Below, one piece after another: positions 1 through 8,432 of a stretch of DNA of 64,000 nucleotides (its first letter is position 1; the number at the start of each line of letters is the position of its first letter). This DNA comes from Mycobacterium sp. MYCO198283 (lineage in GTDB: Bacteria; Actinomycetota; Actinomycetes; Mycobacteriales; Mycobacteriaceae). The notes beneath the pieces were generated by a model. That model saw only the letters and a list, made by a program, of their open reading frames with translations. It ran no database searches and was not told where the DNA came from. Location: positions 310,001 to 374,000 of the forward strand of contig NZ_JAJQJI010000002.1 in the NCBI RefSeq assembly GCF_021213805.1. Direction: 5' to 3'. A program made the translations under genes and the position numbers.

Positions 1-20
1 GTGTGGGTTACCGTCGACAC

Positions 21-863
21 ATGGCCAAGACGAAGAAGCTCTTCGGCGCCCTGACCCGTCGCGGCCCGCACCGCGTGCTGCGTGGTGACCTGGCCTTTGC
101 CGGTCTGCCGGGGATCGTCTTCACCCCGGCGACCGGCCTCAACCTCCCGGCGGTGGCGTTCGGCCACGACTGGCTCACCCGCGCCGACCGTTACGCCGGC
201 ACGCTCGAGCACCTGGCGTCGTGGGGCATCGTCGCGGCGGCCCCCGACACCGAGCGGGGGCTCGCGCCGTCGGTCCTGGACTTCGCGACCGACCTGGGCG
301 CCACCTTGGACATCGTGTCGCGGGTCCGGCTGGGTGCCGGCGAGATCAGCGTGCACCCGAAGAAGCTCGGCGTCGCCGGGCACGGCTTCGGCGGGTCGGC
401 GGCGGTGTTCGCCGCGGCCGGGCTGGGCGGCCGGGCCAAGGCGGTGGCGGCGCTCTTCCCGAGCGTCACAACGCCGCCGGCCGAAGCGCCCGCCGCCACG
501 CTCACCGGCTCGGGCCTGATCCTCAGCTCCCCCGGCGAGCCGATCACGCTGCGATCCAACGCCGTCGAGCTGGCCCGGGCCTGGGACGGCGCGGCGCTGC
601 GGATCAGCAAGAAGGCCAAGGGCGACGGCCTGGTCGAGGGCCGCCGGCTGGCCCGCGCGCTCGGCCTGCCGGGCGCCGACAAGCGCACGCAGAAGTTGGT
701 GCGCGCGCTGCTCACCGGCTACCTGCTGGCCGAGCTCGCCGGCGACAAGACCTATGCGGACTTCGCCGACCCCGAGGCCTCACTGCCCAAGACCCAGCCC
801 GCGGATCCGGCGGCGGATCCGGTGGCGCTGGAGGACAAGGTCGTCGCACTGCTGAAGCCGTGA
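21..863 (+). CDS. alpha/beta-hydrolase-like protein (Rv3438-like)
   Basis: The protein is 280 residues and has an alpha/beta-hydrolase layout: a beta strand ending in FGHDW near residue 49, then a nucleophile-elbow-like turn GHGFGG at 120-125. The usual nucleophile Ser of GxSxG is Gly at 122, so classical esterase activity is doubtful. There is no signal peptide. I chose the ATG at 21 over an upstream GTG at 3 because the lysine-rich MAKTKK start looks natural. Position next to the Rv3439c/Rv3440c-like operon and glmM matches Rv3438 of M. tuberculosis, a conserved protein of unknown role. Substrate is unknown. Confidence 0.8.
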   Translation: MAKTKKLFGALTRRGPHRVLRGDLAFAGLPGIVFTPATGLNLPAVAFGHDWLTRADRYAGTLEHLASWGIVAAAPDTERGLAPSVLDFATDLGATLDIVSRVRLGAGEISVHPKKLGVAGHGFGGSAAVFAAAGLGGRAKAVAALFPSVTTPPAEAPAATLTGSGLILSSPGEPITLRSNAVELARAWDGAALRISKKAKGDGLVEGRRLARALGLPGADKRTQKLVRALLTGYLLAELAGDKTYADFADPEASLPKTQPADPAADPVALEDKVVALLKP

Positions 864-879
864 CCCGCCGAGCGGCCAA

Positions 880-900
880 CCAACCGGTTGGGTGTATAAC
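880..900 (+). promoter_or_regulatory. palindromic operator over a leaderless promoter
   Basis: CCAACCGGTTGG at 880-891 is a perfect 12-bp palindrome. A TATAAC -10-like hexamer lies at 895-900, six bases before the ATG at 907, so the downstream mRNA would be leaderless. A palindrome touching the -10 suggests repression by a TetR/AcrR-type dimer. No such regulator is encoded nearby. Confidence 0.4.
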
Positions 901-906
901 TCGGTG

Positions 907-1944
907 ATGCGTACCGGCGTCATGCTCAACTACTCCGGCGGGTTCTTCGAAGGCGTCGAGCAGGTGGTCGCCATGGAACAGGCCGGTGCGGACATCGCGC
1001 TCGTGCCGGAGGCGTACTCCTATGACGCCGTGAGCCTGCTCGGCTATCTCGCCGCCAAGACGTCGCGAATCGAGCTCGGGTCGGGCGTCTTCCCGATCTA
1101 CACCCGCACGCCGTCGCTGCTGGCGATGACGGCGGCCGGCCTCGACTTCGTGTCCGACGGCCGGTTCCGGCTGGGCATCGGCACGTCCGGTCCGCAGGTG
1201 ATCGAGGGCTTCCACGGCGTGCCGTTCGACGCACCACTGGGCCGCACCCGCGAGGTGGTGGAGATCTGCCGGCAGGTGTGGCGGCGCGAGCGCGTCGTCT
1301 TCGACGGCCGCTACTACCAGCTTCCGCTGCCGCCCGATCGCGGCACCGGGCTCGGGAAACCACTGCAGCTGATCAACCATCCGGTGCGCGACCGCATCCC
1401 GGTGTCCATCGCGGCGCTGGGGCCCAAGAACGTGACGCTGACCGCCGAGATCGCCGAGGGCTGGCAGCCGATCTTCTTCGATCCCGAGCGCGCCGACGAG
1501 GTGTGGGGCGACGCGCTGCGCGCCGGGCTGGCCAAGCGCGATCCGGCTCTGGGGCCGCTGGACGTGATGGTGGGTGTCGCGCTGGGCATCGGGGACGACG
1601 TCGACGATCGGCTGGCGTGGGTCAAGCCGCAGCTGGCGCTCTACATCGGCGGCATGGGCGCCAAGGGCAAGAACTTCTACCACGCGCTCGCGACGCGCTA
1701 CGGCTTCGGCGAGGTGGCCGACCGGATCCAGGAGCTGTTCCTGGCCGGTCGGAAGGCCGAGGCGATCGCGGCCGTGCCCGACGAGCTGGTGCGCAACGTG
1801 TCGCTCGTCGGCCCGCGCGGCTATATCGCCGAGCGCGTCGAGGCGTTCGCGGCCGCGGGCGTGACGACGCTGCTGGTCAATCCGCTGGCGGCCGAGCCGC
1901 GTGAGCAACTGGCCTACGTCGAGGAGCTGCGCGCGCTGCTCTGA
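907..1944 (+). CDS. LLM-class F420-dependent oxidoreductase
   Basis: This 345-residue luciferase-like TIM-barrel enzyme has the family pattern: a first strand MRTGVMLNYSG, a central FRLGIGTSGPQV segment, and a PVSIAALGPKN segment of the kind that binds the cofactor phosphate. Such mycobacterial proteins use F420 for hydride transfer to unidentified substrates. The ATG at 907 is preferred because a -10-like hexamer ends six bases before it. The gene stands alone and its 3' end overlaps the convergent small gene at 1914-2117 by 31 bases. F420 rather than FMN use is inferred from the genus. Confidence 0.85.
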   Translation: MRTGVMLNYSGGFFEGVEQVVAMEQAGADIALVPEAYSYDAVSLLGYLAAKTSRIELGSGVFPIYTRTPSLLAMTAAGLDFVSDGRFRLGIGTSGPQVIEGFHGVPFDAPLGRTREVVEICRQVWRRERVVFDGRYYQLPLPPDRGTGLGKPLQLINHPVRDRIPVSIAALGPKNVTLTAEIAEGWQPIFFDPERADEVWGDALRAGLAKRDPALGPLDVMVGVALGIGDDVDDRLAWVKPQLALYIGGMGAKGKNFYHALATRYGFGEVADRIQELFLAGRKAEAIAAVPDELVRNVSLVGPRGYIAERVEAFAAAGVTTLLVNPLAAEPREQLAYVEELRALL

Positions 1945-2117
1945 GCGTCGGAGCCGAAGGTCGGCGGCCGGTAGCCGCGCTGCCGGTCCGCCGGCCGCAG
2001 CACCGTGCGCTCGCCGGTGTCGGCGGCCGGCGCGCTCGGCGCCGCGGTGTCGATGGCGTCGAGCGTCGATTCGTAGCGCGCCAGGATGTCGGCGAGCCGG
2101 GCGTCGGTGTCGCTCAC
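1914..2117 (-). CDS. small hypothetical protein coupled to the WXG-like gene
   Basis: A 67-residue protein begins at a GTG that overlaps the stop of the preceding gene by four bases (GTGA), a sign of translational coupling. It has an N-terminal helix (DTDARLADILARYESTLDAI) and a polar Ser/Pro-rich C-terminus. No domain is recognised. As the third gene of an operon with an EspC-like and a WXG-like protein it may help their folding or secretion, but that is inferred only from position. Confidence 0.55.
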   Translation of the reverse strand: MSDTDARLADILARYESTLDAIDTAAPSAPAADTGERTVLRPADRQRGYRPPTFGSDAQSSARSSST

Positions 2118-3706
2118 TGTCCGGCCTGCGGCAGCTCGTCGGCGGCGATCTCGCAGGGCGTCGCCGCAGCGTCGGCCGGTGGCGCCGGCGGTGGGCCGGC
2201 GGCGTCGGCACCCGGTGGCGGCACGTCGCCGGGTGCGGGCGGCGGTGTCGGGGCGGGCTGGTCGTGGCAAGCATCCTCCTCGGCGGGCTCGGCCCCGGGT
2301 TCGCCGCCCGCGGCGTCCGCTGTCGCCTCGTCGTCCGGCTCGTCCGAGCCCTTGCCCTCCGGGTCCTCCGGCTTTCCGTCCGGGTCCTCTGGCGTACCGT
2401 CCAACTCCTTGTTCTCCGGGTCGTCCTCCGGGTCCTTGTCGTCGTCCGGCCCGCCATCGTCGTCCGGCCCGCCATCGTCGTCCGGCGCGTCGCCGGCCGC
2501 CGCCGGGGCGTCGTCGATGCCCGCCTGCGGATCGCCCGGGCCGCCGTCCGGGTGGCCGAGGCTCGAAGCGCCGGTGCGCGGGTCGTCGCCCAGCCCGGGC
2601 AGCCCGCCGCCGGGCGACCCACCGAGCGCCGACGCGGGCGCGGTCAGCAGGCCGCCCAGGGCGTCGCGCAGCTGACCTGCGAAGCCCGACAACCCGCCGA
2701 GCGCACCGCCCATGCCGTCGGCGCCGGCCGGAGCCATCGCCGGGGCGGCGGGCAGCGGCGGAGCGGTCATGGCGCCGGCGGGCTGACCGCTTCCGGTCGG
2801 CAGCGGCGCCGACATCGGGGCAGCGCCCGGCGGCGCTGCGGCCGGCGACATGGCGACCGCCGGCGCTGCGGCCGGCGACATGGCGGGCGGCGGCGCGGCA
2901 GACGCCGCGGGCGCGCCCGATCCGCCGCCGCCCGACGATCCCCCACCGGACCCCGGTGCTGCTGCCGAGGCGCCTCCGGTCGGTGGGGCGGCGGCGTCGC
3001 GCGCCGGTGCTGGTCCCAGTTCGCCGGGCACGTCGAACGCGACGGGCGGCCGCGACGTCAGGCCTTGTGTCGTGGCGTCGTACGACTGGCCGACGGTGGA
3101 CAAGGTCTCGCGCATCACCCGCAGCCAGTCGTTGCGCACGTCGGCGTCGACGTAGGGCTTGATGTGCTGCTCGACGGTCTCGTGCGCAACCTGCTGGTCG
3201 CCCGCGCCGGTCAGCACCGAGGTCGCCGCCGCCAGCCAGGCGTTGCGCTCGGCCGCCCGGCGGTCGTCGATGCCGACGACGGCGGTCACCTTGCCGTCGA
3301 CGATCCGCCACAGCGCGTCGCGCAGCGTCGCCACGGTGTCGGCGGCCCGCCGCACGTTCTCGGTGGTGGCCGCGGCGGCGTCGCAGTGCCGGCGCAGGAA
3401 CTCGGCCGCGGCGTCGGCGCCGCCGCCCTGCCAGGCCTTCGCGACGGCATCGAGCTGCTCGCGCTGCACCTGCAACGACGCGTCGAGCGCCGTCGCCGCG
3501 TCCCGCAGCGCCGCGCAGTCGCCGTCGAGCACGCGAAGGTCCAGGCGGTCCTCGCTGTCGTACCAATCCCGCAGCTGCGCGGGATTGGTGGTCAGGTCGG
3601 CGTGCCGGTAGCCGATGCGCTGGCTGGCGGCGACGTAGGTCTGGGTGTGGTCGACGGCCGGGCGCCCCTCGGCGAGGCGCCCCGCGACATCCAGCGCGTC
3701 GGCCAC
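2114..3706 (-). CDS. Ala/Pro-rich WXG-like protein (Rv3439c-like)
   Basis: The protein is 530 residues. The first about 215 are helical and contain AKAWQGGGADAAAEF, a W-x-G turn at 92-94 between two predicted helices like that of WXG100/ESX substrates. From about residue 220 to the end it is low-complexity: Ala/Pro/Gly-rich and then strongly acidic (DDDGGPDDDKDPEDDPENK around 400). It follows the EspC-like gene by three bases and is coupled to the small gene downstream. It corresponds in position and composition to Rv3439c. A role as a type VII substrate or surface protein is plausible but unproven. Confidence 0.7.
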   Translation of the reverse strand: MADALDVAGRLAEGRPAVDHTQTYVAASQRIGYRHADLTTNPAQLRDWYDSEDRLDLRVLDGDCAALRDAATALDASLQVQREQLDAVAKAWQGGGADAAAEFLRRHCDAAAATTENVRRAADTVATLRDALWRIVDGKVTAVVGIDDRRAAERNAWLAAATSVLTGAGDQQVAHETVEQHIKPYVDADVRNDWLRVMRETLSTVGQSYDATTQGLTSRPPVAFDVPGELGPAPARDAAAPPTGGASAAAPGSGGGSSGGGGSGAPAASAAPPPAMSPAAAPAVAMSPAAAPPGAAPMSAPLPTGSGQPAGAMTAPPLPAAPAMAPAGADGMGGALGGLSGFAGQLRDALGGLLTAPASALGGSPGGGLPGLGDDPRTGASSLGHPDGGPGDPQAGIDDAPAAAGDAPDDDGGPDDDGGPDDDKDPEDDPENKELDGTPEDPDGKPEDPEGKGSDEPDDEATADAAGGEPGAEPAEEDACHDQPAPTPPPAPGDVPPPGADAAGPPPAPPADAAATPCEIAADELPQAGQ

Positions 3707-3709
3707 CGC

Positions 3710-4015
3710 TCAGCCCAGCCCGGCGGCGTTGCGGGCGTCGGCGTCGGCGTAGCGCCGGGCACCGCTGCGCAGGGCGGCGGCCACTTCCGCACTGGCGCGC
3801 GACCAGGCGGCCACCTCACCGGTCAGGTGCTGCAGCGCGTTGCGCAGCGCGTCGCCCTTGGCGACGTACATCCGGCCCGCGCAGGCGCCGTCGAAACCGA
3901 GCTTCTGCAGTGGGCCGCTGAGCACGGCCTCGACGTCGGCGGCTGAGCGCTCGAATCGGTCAGCGGCGGCCTGCAGGCCGGCGACGTCCACGCGGGCGGT
4001 CGGTGGGTTCCCCAT
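3710..4015 (-). CDS. EspC-like type VII secretion protein (Rv3440c-like)
   Basis: This 101-residue all-helical protein resembles the EspC/DUF2580 family: a short N-terminus, a helical hairpin with a FDGACAGRMY turn, and a C-terminal YADAD at 89-93. YADAD fits the YxxxD/E export signal of type VII substrates. It is the first gene of a three-gene operon with the WXG-like protein and mirrors the espC-espA arrangement. The start is the ATG at 4013-4015. The nearest secretion system in the window is ESX-4, about 12 kb away. Which ESX exports it cannot be told from sequence. Confidence 0.7.
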   Translation of the reverse strand: MGNPPTARVDVAGLQAAADRFERSAADVEAVLSGPLQKLGFDGACAGRMYVAKGDALRNALQHLTGEVAAWSRASAEVAAALRSGARRYADADARNAAGLG

Positions 4016-4051
4016 GGTGGGTGGGACGCGACCGGTCCCGCGACGGTTCCG

Positions 4052-5386
4052 TCAGCGCTGGGCGCTGACCGAGTTGGCGACGCGCACCGCGAGCTGGCGG
4101 GCGGTGTCCTCGTCGGCGGCCTCGACCATGACGCGCACCAGCTGCTCGGTTCCCGACGGCCGCAGCAGGATCCGGCCGGTGTCGCCGAGTTCGCGTTGGG
4201 CGGTCTCGACCGCTTCGCGCACCGACGGCGCCCGCGCAACCGTCGCCTTGTCGGCCACCTCGACGTTGATGAGCACCTGGGGCAGGGTCGTCATCGCGGA
4301 CGCGAGGTGTGCCAGCGGCAGGCCGGTCTGCGCCATCCGCGACATCAGCCGCAGCCCGGTGACGATGCCGTCGCCGGTGGTGCCCAGCGCGGGCAGCACG
4401 ATGTGGCCGGACTGCTCGCCGCCGAGGGTGTACTCGCCGGCGCGCAGCTCTTCGAGCACGTAGCGGTCGCCGACGGCGGTGGTGCGGACGGTGATCCCGG
4501 CGGCGCTCATGGCGTGGTGCAGGCCGAGGTTGCTCATGACGGTCGCCACCACGGTGTTCGACGCCAGCTCGCCCGCCTCCTGCATGGCTTGCGCGAGCAC
4601 CACCAGGATGGCGTCGCCGTCGACGATCCGGCCGTCGGCGTCGACGGCCAGGCAGCGGTCGGCGTCCCCGTCGTGCGCCAGCCCGAGGTCGGCGCCGTGC
4701 GCGCGGACGGCCGCCTGCAGGCCCGCCATGTGAGTGGACCCGCAGCGGTCGTTGATGTTGCGGCCGTCGGGGTCGGCGTTCAACGCGATGACCCGCGCGC
4801 CCGCGGCCGCGTAGGCGCGGGGCGCCGCAGTCGACGCCGCGCCGTGGGCACAGTCCACCACGACGGTCAGCGCGTCGAGCGGGGCGGTGACGGCCTTGGC
4901 GATGTGGCGGAGATAGCGGTCGAGCGCGTCGTCGGCGTCGACCACGCGGCCGATGGCGGCGCCGGTCGGCCGGCTGCCGGGACCGCGCGCCAGCAGTTCT
5001 TCGATGCGGTCCTCGGTGGCGTCGTCGAGCTTGTGCCCGCCCGCGCCGAAGATCTTGATGCCGTTGTCGGGCATCGGGTTGTGGGACGCCGAGATCATGA
5101 CGCCGAAGTCGGCGTCGTAGGCGGACGTCAGGTAGGCCACCGCGGGCGTGGGCAGCACCCCGACGCGGAGGGTGTCGACACCTTCGCTGGTGAGCCCGGC
5201 GATGACGGCGGCTTCGAGCATCTCGCCGCTGGCCCGCGGATCACGGCCGACGACGGCCACCCGGCGCCGACCGGGCGTCGCGGTGCCCAGCCGCGCGGTG
5301 GCGGAGCCCAGCGCGAGCGCGAGTTCCGCGGTGAGCTCCCGGTTGGCGACCCCACGCACCCCGTCGGTGCCGAACAGTCGACCCAT
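4052..5386 (-). CDS. glmM: phosphoglucosamine mutase
   Basis: GlmM converts glucosamine-6-phosphate to glucosamine-1-phosphate, the step before UDP-GlcNAc for peptidoglycan. The 444-residue protein has the full phosphohexomutase order: FGTDGVRG at the N-terminus, the phosphoserine loop ISASHNP (Ser101), a metal-binding DGDADR, a sugar-binding GGEQSGH and a C-terminal phosphate-binding [12 protein letters not shown]. Length is normal. A GGGGGAGG ribosome site precedes the ATG. It lies downstream of rplM-rpsI as in other mycobacteria. Confidence 0.97.
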   Translation of the reverse strand: MGRLFGTDGVRGVANRELTAELALALGSATARLGTATPGRRRVAVVGRDPRASGEMLEAAVIAGLTSEGVDTLRVGVLPTPAVAYLTSAYDADFGVMISASHNPMPDNGIKIFGAGGHKLDDATEDRIEELLARGPGSRPTGAAIGRVVDADDALDRYLRHIAKAVTAPLDALTVVVDCAHGAASTAAPRAYAAAGARVIALNADPDGRNINDRCGSTHMAGLQAAVRAHGADLGLAHDGDADRCLAVDADGRIVDGDAILVVLAQAMQEAGELASNTVVATVMSNLGLHHAMSAAGITVRTTAVGDRYVLEELRAGEYTLGGEQSGHIVLPALGTTGDGIVTGLRLMSRMAQTGLPLAHLASAMTTLPQVLINVEVADKATVARAPSVREAVETAQRELGDTGRILLRPSGTEQLVRVMVEAADEDTARQLAVRVANSVSAQR

Positions 5387-5480
5387 GCCGACAAACCTCC
5401 CCCACTGCGCCCGGGCAGAAAACAGTGTCCACGGCGGCGGGCGGTGTGGGGCACCGCCACGCCGCCGCGGAGCACTCCGA

Positions 5481-5939
5481 TCAGCGCTTGCTGTACTGCG
5501 GCGCCTTGCGGGCCTTCTTCAGGCCGTACTTCTTGCGCTCGATGGCACGCGGGTCGCGGGTGAGGAACCCGGCCTTCTTCAGCGCGGGGCGATCGTCGGG
5601 GTTGACCAGGATGAGCGCCCGGGCGATCGCGAGCCGCAGCGCGCCGGCCTGCCCGGACGGGCCGCCGCCGTCGAGGTGGGCGTAGACGTCGAACTGGTCC
5701 AGCCGGTCGACCGTGACGAACGGCGCCTTGATGAGCTGCTGGTGGACCTTGTTCGGGAAGTAGTTCTCCAGCGTGCGGCCGTCCAGGTGGAACTGGCCGG
5801 TGCCGGGCACCAGGCGGACGCGGACGACGGCCTCCTTGCGGCGGCCGACGGTCTGGATGGGGCGGTCGACGACGTAGGCGTCCGGGTTGGCCGGCTCGTC
5901 GGCGTAGACGGTCTCGGCCGGTTCGAAGGTGTCGGTCAC
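5481..5939 (-). CDS. rpsI: 30S ribosomal protein S9
   Basis: S9 sits in the small-subunit head and its C-terminal tail contacts P-site tRNA. The 152-residue protein has the typical [12 protein letters not shown] start of the domain, [12 protein letters not shown], and the basic tail RKAPQYSKR. It has an extra acidic N-terminal stretch of about 25 residues, usual for actinobacterial S9. The GTG start overlaps the rplM stop by four bases, so the two are translationally coupled. Confidence 0.97.
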   Translation of the reverse strand: MTDTFEPAETVYADEPANPDAYVVDRPIQTVGRRKEAVVRVRLVPGTGQFHLDGRTLENYFPNKVHQQLIKAPFVTVDRLDQFDVYAHLDGGGPSGQAGALRLAIARALILVNPDDRPALKKAGFLTRDPRAIERKKYGLKKARKAPQYSKR

Positions 5940-6379
5940 TGGGCCACCTGCTTGATCTCGTAGGCCACCGGCTGCTGCGCGGCGTGCGGATGATCCGGCC
6001 CGACGTAGACCCGGAGGTTCTTCTGGATCTGCCGGCCGAGGCGGTTCTTCGGCAGCATGCCGACGATCGCCTTCTCCACCACGCGGTCGGCGTGGCGGGC
6101 CATCTCGTCACCCACCGAGCGGGCCCGCAGGCCGCCGGGATAACCCGAGTGGCGGTAGATGAACTTCTTCTGCAGCTTGTCGCCACCGATGGCGACCTTG
6201 TCGGCGTTGACGACGATGACGAAGTCACCGCCGTCGACGTTGGGGGTGAACGTCGGCTTGTGCTTGCCGCGGAGCAGTTTGGCTGCTTCGACGGCGAGCC
6301 GGCCGAGCACGACGTCCGTGGCGTCGATGACGTGCCACGTCCGCGTGGTGTCACCCGCCTTCGGCGTGTATGTGGGCAC
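5936..6379 (-). CDS. rplM: 50S ribosomal protein L13
   Basis: L13 is an early assembly protein of the large subunit. The 147-residue sequence has the family core: [15 protein letters not shown], then [21 protein letters not shown] and [17 protein letters not shown]. The start is GTG at 6379. It is the first gene of the rplM-rpsI operon and has a good sigma-70-type promoter about 120 bases upstream, leaving a long leader. In M. tuberculosis the neighbour upstream is esxT. Here a nine-gene operon intervenes. Confidence 0.97.
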   Translation of the reverse strand: MPTYTPKAGDTTRTWHVIDATDVVLGRLAVEAAKLLRGKHKPTFTPNVDGGDFVIVVNADKVAIGGDKLQKKFIYRHSGYPGGLRARSVGDEMARHADRVVEKAIVGMLPKNRLGRQIQKNLRVYVGPDHPHAAQQPVAYEIKQVAQ

Positions 6380-6505
6380 AGCGACTACCTTCTTGCTTCT
6401 CGGATGGATCCCGGGGACCGGGTGCCGGTCAAGACGTGGTCTCGCCGGATCCCGGCGACCGACGGTGACCCGGAACCGGCATACGTCGACGCACGCCGAC
6501 GGCCG

Positions 6506-6535
6506 ACTTTACCGGCGGACGTCCGCGCAGGTCAA
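6506..6535 (-). promoter_or_regulatory. rplM-rpsI promoter
   Basis: On the minus strand TTGACC (6530-6535) and TAAAGT (6506-6511) are separated by 18 bases, close to the SigA consensus. Transcription would start near 6499, giving a leader of about 120 nt before the rplM GTG. The -35 box overlaps the stop codon of the last gene of the upstream operon (6532-6534), so that operon abuts the ribosomal promoter exactly. Confidence 0.7.
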
Positions 6536-7230
6536 AACGCGTCCGGCCGGTGAAACCGTTCGCGCTTCTTCGCCTTGAGCCGCAGGGCCATCACCGCCTC
6601 GCCGCCGAACTGGAATCCGAGCTGGCTCTGGTACGCCGCGCACATCGCGATCCGGGCCTCGAGGAGCGCGGCGTCGAGGTTGACGACGACGTCGGCGTCG
6701 GCCGGCGCGTCCGACGTGCGGTCGGAGTACGGCCAGTCCTCCCAGAGCAGCAGCCGCCCGTCGGGGACCACCCGTTGCAGCGCCTCGCGGACCACCAGGT
6801 GGTCCACGTGCCCGCCGATGCCCAGCGGGCCGAGCACCAGGTCGGCGGTGGCGACCAGCCGGGACAGGACGGGCACCAGGTGCTCGACCGCGTCGTCCCC
6901 GGGCAGCCGGTCGCCGAAGAGCTCGGGCGCGCCGCCGTACCCGCGGTGCGGCGCCTCGAGGAACTGCAGGTGTTCGACGTCGGCGTCGATGACGGCCCAC
7001 GCGCGCTCGTCCTCGGCCCGCCGCAGCGCCATGTAGTCGACGTCGGGCCCGAGGCCCTTGTCGAGCTGGCAGGCCAGCGCGAAGCCCCGCGGCTGCTCGA
7101 CGTTGCCGGTGAAGCAGGTGACGACGGTGACGCGGTCGCCGAGCCGGGCGTGGCGGGCCAGGGTGCCGCCGGCGGAGAACGCGGCGTCGTCGAGGTGTGG
7201 CGACACGGCCATGACGTGCATGGCGGTCAC
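6532..7230 (-). CDS. PIG-L/LmbE-family deacetylase (MshB-like fold)
   Basis: PIG-L enzymes are zinc hydrolases that remove acetyl groups from GlcNAc-type sugars; MshB of mycothiol synthesis is one. The 232-residue protein shows the zinc motif as SPHLDDAAFSAGG near the N-terminus (the common HPDD here is HLDD) and a second ligand motif GIGGHVDHLVV. The GTG start overlaps the preceding stop by four bases; an ATG nine bases on (7221) gives the more family-like start MHVMAVS. It is the last gene of the nine-gene operon, directly after a glycosyltransferase, the same pairing logic as MshA/MshB. The substrate is inferred to be a GlcNAc-cyclitol conjugate. Confidence 0.85.
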   Translation of the reverse strand: MTAMHVMAVSPHLDDAAFSAGGTLARHARLGDRVTVVTCFTGNVEQPRGFALACQLDKGLGPDVDYMALRRAEDERAWAVIDADVEHLQFLEAPHRGYGGAPELFGDRLPGDDAVEHLVPVLSRLVATADLVLGPLGIGGHVDHLVVREALQRVVPDGRLLLWEDWPYSDRTSDAPADADVVVNLDAALLEARIAMCAAYQSQLGFQFGGEAVMALRLKAKKRERFHRPDAF

Positions 7231-8432
7231 AGCAGGTGCGGTTCGGCGCGGAACCGGCACGGCGCGACGGGCAGGTCCTCGGCGACGGCGGCGCCGACGG
7301 GCCGGGACCGCACCTGGTCGTAGACCCCCCTGATCTGCCGGCCGACGGCGGTCCAGCTGTACACCCGGCGGCATTCGGCCAGCGCGGCGTCGGCGAGCTT
7401 GTCGCGCAGGCCCGCGTCGGTGACCAGCCGGGACAGCGCACCGGCCAGCGCGGGCACGTCGCCGGGCTCGGTGAGCAGGCCGTTCTCCCCGTCGCGCAGG
7501 CAGTCGACGACACCGACCGACCGGCAGGCGGCGACGGCGTGCCGGCTCGCCATCGCCTCGAGGATGGTGTTCGAGAACCCCTCGGCGTAGGTGGGCGACA
7601 CGAACACGTCGTGCGCGCGGTAGAGGTCGGGGACGGCGTCGTAGTCGGCATAGCCGGTGAACGTCACCCGGTCGCCGAGCTGCAGTTCGGCGGCCAGCGC
7701 GTGGGCGGCCGCGACGTCGGGGCCGATGCCGGAGACCGTCGCCACCCACTCCCCCGCCACGGCCGGCAGCGCCCGCAGCATGTCCAGCACGCCTTTGCGG
7801 CGGTCGACGCGGCCGTGGTAGAGCAGCCGCACCGGGCCCTCGGCCGGCGGGCCCGGGGTGAAGCGGGTGGTGTCGACGGCGCCCGGCACGATCGTGAACC
7901 GCTCGACGGGCGTGCCGAGCCGGTCGCGGACCTCCTCGGCGAAGCTGCGGCCGCCGATGAGCAGCGCGTCGGCGCCGTCGAGCACCCGGACCATCGCCAA
8001 CCTGTGCGTCTCGCAGCACGACCCCACCCAGTGCCCGTCGCCGCCCTGGACGGACACCACGCACGGCACGCCCAGCCGCCGGGCGGCGATCAGCGTGGCC
8101 CAGCCGGTCGGGTAGCCGTACTGCGCGTGCAGCACGTCGAACGGCCGGTGCCGGTGCTCGGCCGCGATCGTGGCGGCCATGGTCTCGACGTCGCGTTCGA
8201 AGTCGCCGCCGTCCTGCTCACCCACCGCCTCCAAGCCGATCACCTTTACGCCGGGCACCGGCGGCGGCGGTCCGCCGCCGTAGACGGCGCGGCGGGCGGG
8301 GTCGCCGTAGAACTGGCTGATCATGGTGACGTCGTGGCCGGCCGCGACCAGCTCGCGGAGCAGGTTGATCGCGTAGATCGACATGCCGGAGATCGCCGGG
8401 AAGAAGCGCCGCGAGACGAAGCAGACCCTCAT
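7227..8432 (-). CDS. GT4-family glycosyltransferase (MshA-like)
   Basis: The 401-residue GT-B enzyme begins RVCFVSRRFFP with an N-terminal Rossmann acceptor domain. The C-terminal donor-binding half contains YHGRVDRRKGV at about 205-215 and the retaining-GT EX7E motif EGFSNTILE (Glu284 and Glu292). GT4 members such as MshA transfer GlcNAc from UDP-GlcNAc to 1L-inositol-1-phosphate. The presence of an inositol-phosphate synthase and a PIG-L deacetylase in the same operon makes that type of reaction likely here. The ATG overlaps the upstream stop (ATGA). No membrane segment is seen, so it is cytoplasmic. Acceptor and donor are inferred. Confidence 0.87.
   Translation of the reverse strand: MRVCFVSRRFFPAISGMSIYAINLLRELVAAGHDVTMISQFYGDPARRAVYGGGPPPPVPGVKVIGLEAVGEQDGGDFERDVETMAATIAAEHRHRPFDVLHAQYGYPTGWATLIAARRLGVPCVVSVQGGDGHWVGSCCETHRLAMVRVLDGADALLIGGRSFAEEVRDRLGTPVERFTIVPGAVDTTRFTPGPPAEGPVRLLYHGRVDRRKGVLDMLRALPAVAGEWVATVSGIGPDVAAAHALAAELQLGDRVTFTGYADYDAVPDLYRAHDVFVSPTYAEGFSNTILEAMASRHAVAACRSVGVVDCLRDGENGLLTEPGDVPALAGALSRLVTDAGLRDKLADAALAECRRVYSWTAVGRQIRGVYDQVRSRPVGAAVAEDLPVAPCRFRAEPHLL

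Noticed and set aside
712..3946. Very long open frames on both strands through the Ala/Pro-rich gene
   Set aside because: They are Arg-rich high-GC shadow frames. The minus-strand frame at 2114-3706 has codon structure, operon overlaps and a recognisable N-terminal domain.
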